A program made the translations under genes and the position numbers. 64,000 bases of DNA from Maricaulis sp. (GTDB lineage: Bacteria; Pseudomonadota; Alphaproteobacteria; Caulobacterales; Maricaulaceae), in contig NZMJ01000012.1 in the NCBI GenBank assembly GCA_002692855.1, positions 32,709 through 96,708 on the forward strand. The letters are read 5' to 3'. Each line of letters opens with the position of its first letter. Position 1 is the first letter of the stretch. Under the pieces are notes generated by a model, which made no database searches, was not told where the DNA came from, and saw only the letters and a list, made by a program, of their open reading frames with translations. Shown here in pieces: positions 62,748 through 64,000 of this stretch.

Positions 62748-62808
62748 GACCGAAGGGAATAACAGTGCCGCAAAGACGGGGCAAGCGGCGCAGGGCGCGC
62801 CGTCTGCA

Positions 62809-64000
62809 TCAGCGTTTCTTGCGGATCAGCCGGGCGATGAAAAAGCCGTCGATTCCGTTGCGATTGTCCCACATGTCCGGGCTCAGCCGAACGCTGCCAT
62901 CGGGCAGGCGTGCCTCGCGCAGACCGGTCAGTTCCTCAGGCGTGACCGGGTCGCGGACCCACCCGCCTTCGGCCGCGAGGATGCGCTTGAGCCACAACTC
63001 GCCTTCCTCGGGCTGCAGCGAGCAGGTGCAGATGACCATCCGCCCGCCCGGTTTCAGATTCTCGAACGCGGCCTTCGCCAGATCGTCCTGGATCGCGGCC
63101 AGCGACACGACATCGTCCTGGGATTTCAGGAAGGCCGCATCCGGTCTGCGCCGCAGCGTGCCGGTAGACGTGCACGGGGCATCGAGCAGGATTGCGTCGA
63201 AGGGCGTATCGGTGCGCCAGCTGCGTCCGTCCGCAGCGACCAGCTCGGCACTCAGCCCGGTGCGCGCCAGATTGTCTTCCACCCGCTTCAGCCGCTTGGG
63301 CGAGGCGTCGAGCGCCGTGACGGATGCGCCGGTCGCAGCCAGTTGCATCGTCTTGCCGCCGGGCGCCGCACACAGGTCGAGCACTCGCTCGCCCGGCTTG
63401 GCGTTGAGCAGGCGCGCCGGCAAAGCCGCGCCGGCATCCTGGGCCCACCATGCGCCCTCCTCATAGCCCGGCAGGGCGGTGATATCGCCAATGCCCGCCT
63501 TGCGCAGCGAATGCCCGCCCGGCAGCACTTTCGACTCCAGCGCCTCGGCCCAGCGCTCCGCTTCGGCCGGGTTTTTCACGGTGACGTCGAGCGGCGGATC
63601 GCGCGTGATCGCTTCGGCGATGGCGGTCGTTCGGGCGATGCCGTAGGCCCGGGTCCAGCTCTCGCGCAGCCAGTAGGGCAGGTTGTCGGTGACCGGCACC
63701 TTCTCGGCGCGTGCGCGTCCCGCATCGGCGACCCGGCGCAGCACCGCATTCACCAGCCCGGCCAGTCGTTCGGTTGCAGGGCTTTCCTTGGCCAGCGCGA
63801 CGGACGACGACACAGCGGCGTGCGCAGGGGTGCCCAGCCACAGCATCTGTGCCGCACCGGTCAGCAGCAGGGCGCGGCCCATCGTGGCATTGTCCGGCAG
63901 CGGCCGGTTCAGGAAGCGCTTGACCATCGCCTCGGTCTGTCCCGCCCGGCGCAACGTGGTCGCTGCCAGCTGCCGCGCGAAGGCCCGGTCCCGCGCCTCC
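62809..64000 (-). CDS. rsmB: 16S rRNA (cytosine-C5) methyltransferase RsmB, N-terminus cut by window edge
   Basis: At least 397 residues; the frame continues past the right edge ([18 protein letters not shown] precedes the visible body without a stop). N-terminal NusB-like helices ([17 protein letters not shown]) lead to a methyltransferase with [16 protein letters not shown] (SAM motif), [17 protein letters not shown] and [12 protein letters not shown], which carry the two Cys used for m5C chemistry on C967-type sites of 16S rRNA. It heads the rsmB-rpe-heparinase-purH run, with a 61-bp gap before rpe. Confidence 0.93.
   Translation of the reverse strand, partial: EARDRAFARQLAATTLRRAGQTEAMVKRFLNRPLPDNATMGRALLLTGAAQMLWLGTPAHAAVSSSVALAKESPATERLAGLVNAVLRRVADAGRARAEKVPVTDNLPYWLRESWTRAYGIARTTAIAEAITRDPPLDVTVKNPAEAERWAEALESKVLPGGHSLRKAGIGDITALPGYEEGAWWAQDAGAALPARLLNAKPGERVLDLCAAPGGKTMQLAATGASVTALDASPKRLKRVEDNLARTGLSAELVAADGRSWRTDTPFDAILLDAPCTSTGTLRRRPDAAFLKSQDDVVSLAAIQDDLAKAAFENLKPGGRMVICTCSLQPEEGELWLKRILAAEGGWVRDPVTPEELTGLREARLPDGSVRLSPDMWDNRNGIDGFFIARLIRKKR

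Noticed and set aside
1..64000. CRISPR arrays, prophage blocks, insertion sequences, rRNA
   Set aside because: No regularly spaced direct repeats, capsid/terminase/transposase-like proteins or rRNA motifs were found.

Overview
The window is high-G+C chromosomal DNA from a Gram-negative alphaproteobacterium. The best guess is a Maricaulales/Caulobacterales-type marine bacterium (Hyphomonadaceae or Maricaulaceae). This rests on the NtrZ-type periplasmic protein, the DUF3576-leuS-lptE-holA block, the large NAD-dependent glutamate dehydrogenase, HWE/HisKA_2-type signalling, LolA next to FtsK, the rsmB-rpe-heparinase-purH block, and many periplasmic and outer-membrane proteins. Gene density is very high. 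Four convergent gene pairs share one CTAG tetranucleotide as both stop codons, and two divergent pairs share one CATG as both start codons.

Layout. 1-4.1 kb: start of an anion symporter, a zinc-finger protein, an orphan ABC-2 ATPase, and a K+/H+ antiporter fused to a Bax-like glucosaminidase domain that lacks its catalytic Glu, then tRNA-Arg(CCG). 4.2-10.3 kb: DUF2200, a GAF-HWE sensor kinase, Cu/Zn superoxide dismutase, an SUOX-like lipoprotein, an S41 peptidase and an AGCS amino-acid/Na+ symporter. 10.3-18 kb: DUF3445 and VanZ-like genes, biotin synthase, pterin dehydratase, and the holA-lptE-leuS-DUF3576 housekeeping block. 18-25 kb: a porin-like protein, NtrZ-like protein, ThiE-like and YggS proteins, an L,D-transpeptidase, an orphan OmpR-type regulator, a DUF922 protease-like protein and exonuclease III, then a strikingly structured non-coding region. 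25-33.8 kb: LolA, a SMP-30-like protein, FtsK, a UbiH-like hydroxylase, and a protein/tRNA quality-control cluster (CnoX, LonN-domain protein, Trm112, DUF971, ProXp-like deacylase).

33.9-37.3 kb is an AT-richer, foreign-looking insertion directly 3' of tRNA-Gly(GCC). It carries a small unknown gene and a single-chain MmeI-type restriction-modification enzyme. 37.3-51 kb returns to backbone: a DUF305/LVIVD metal-associated secreted protein, DUF3108, a PD40-amidohydrolase, an iron-storage group (DUF6445, Bfd, Bfr) behind a probable iron-responsive promoter, a di-heme peroxidase, and DJ-1/PfpI, DUF2891 and DUF4287 proteins. After that come a tiny secreted peptide and a second structured RNA candidate. 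51-64 kb: an SDR, the giant NAD-glutamate dehydrogenase, and the leftward operon-like run rsmB-rpe-heparinase-purH-two alpha/beta hydrolases.

The most novel-looking items are the antiporter/degenerate-Bax fusion, two multi-hairpin RNAs with C-rich loops that both expose CGTCCCCCC, the RM insertion with an ORF terminating inside the tRNA, and the shared start/stop palindromes. Nothing here could be searched against databases. Family names come from motif recognition.
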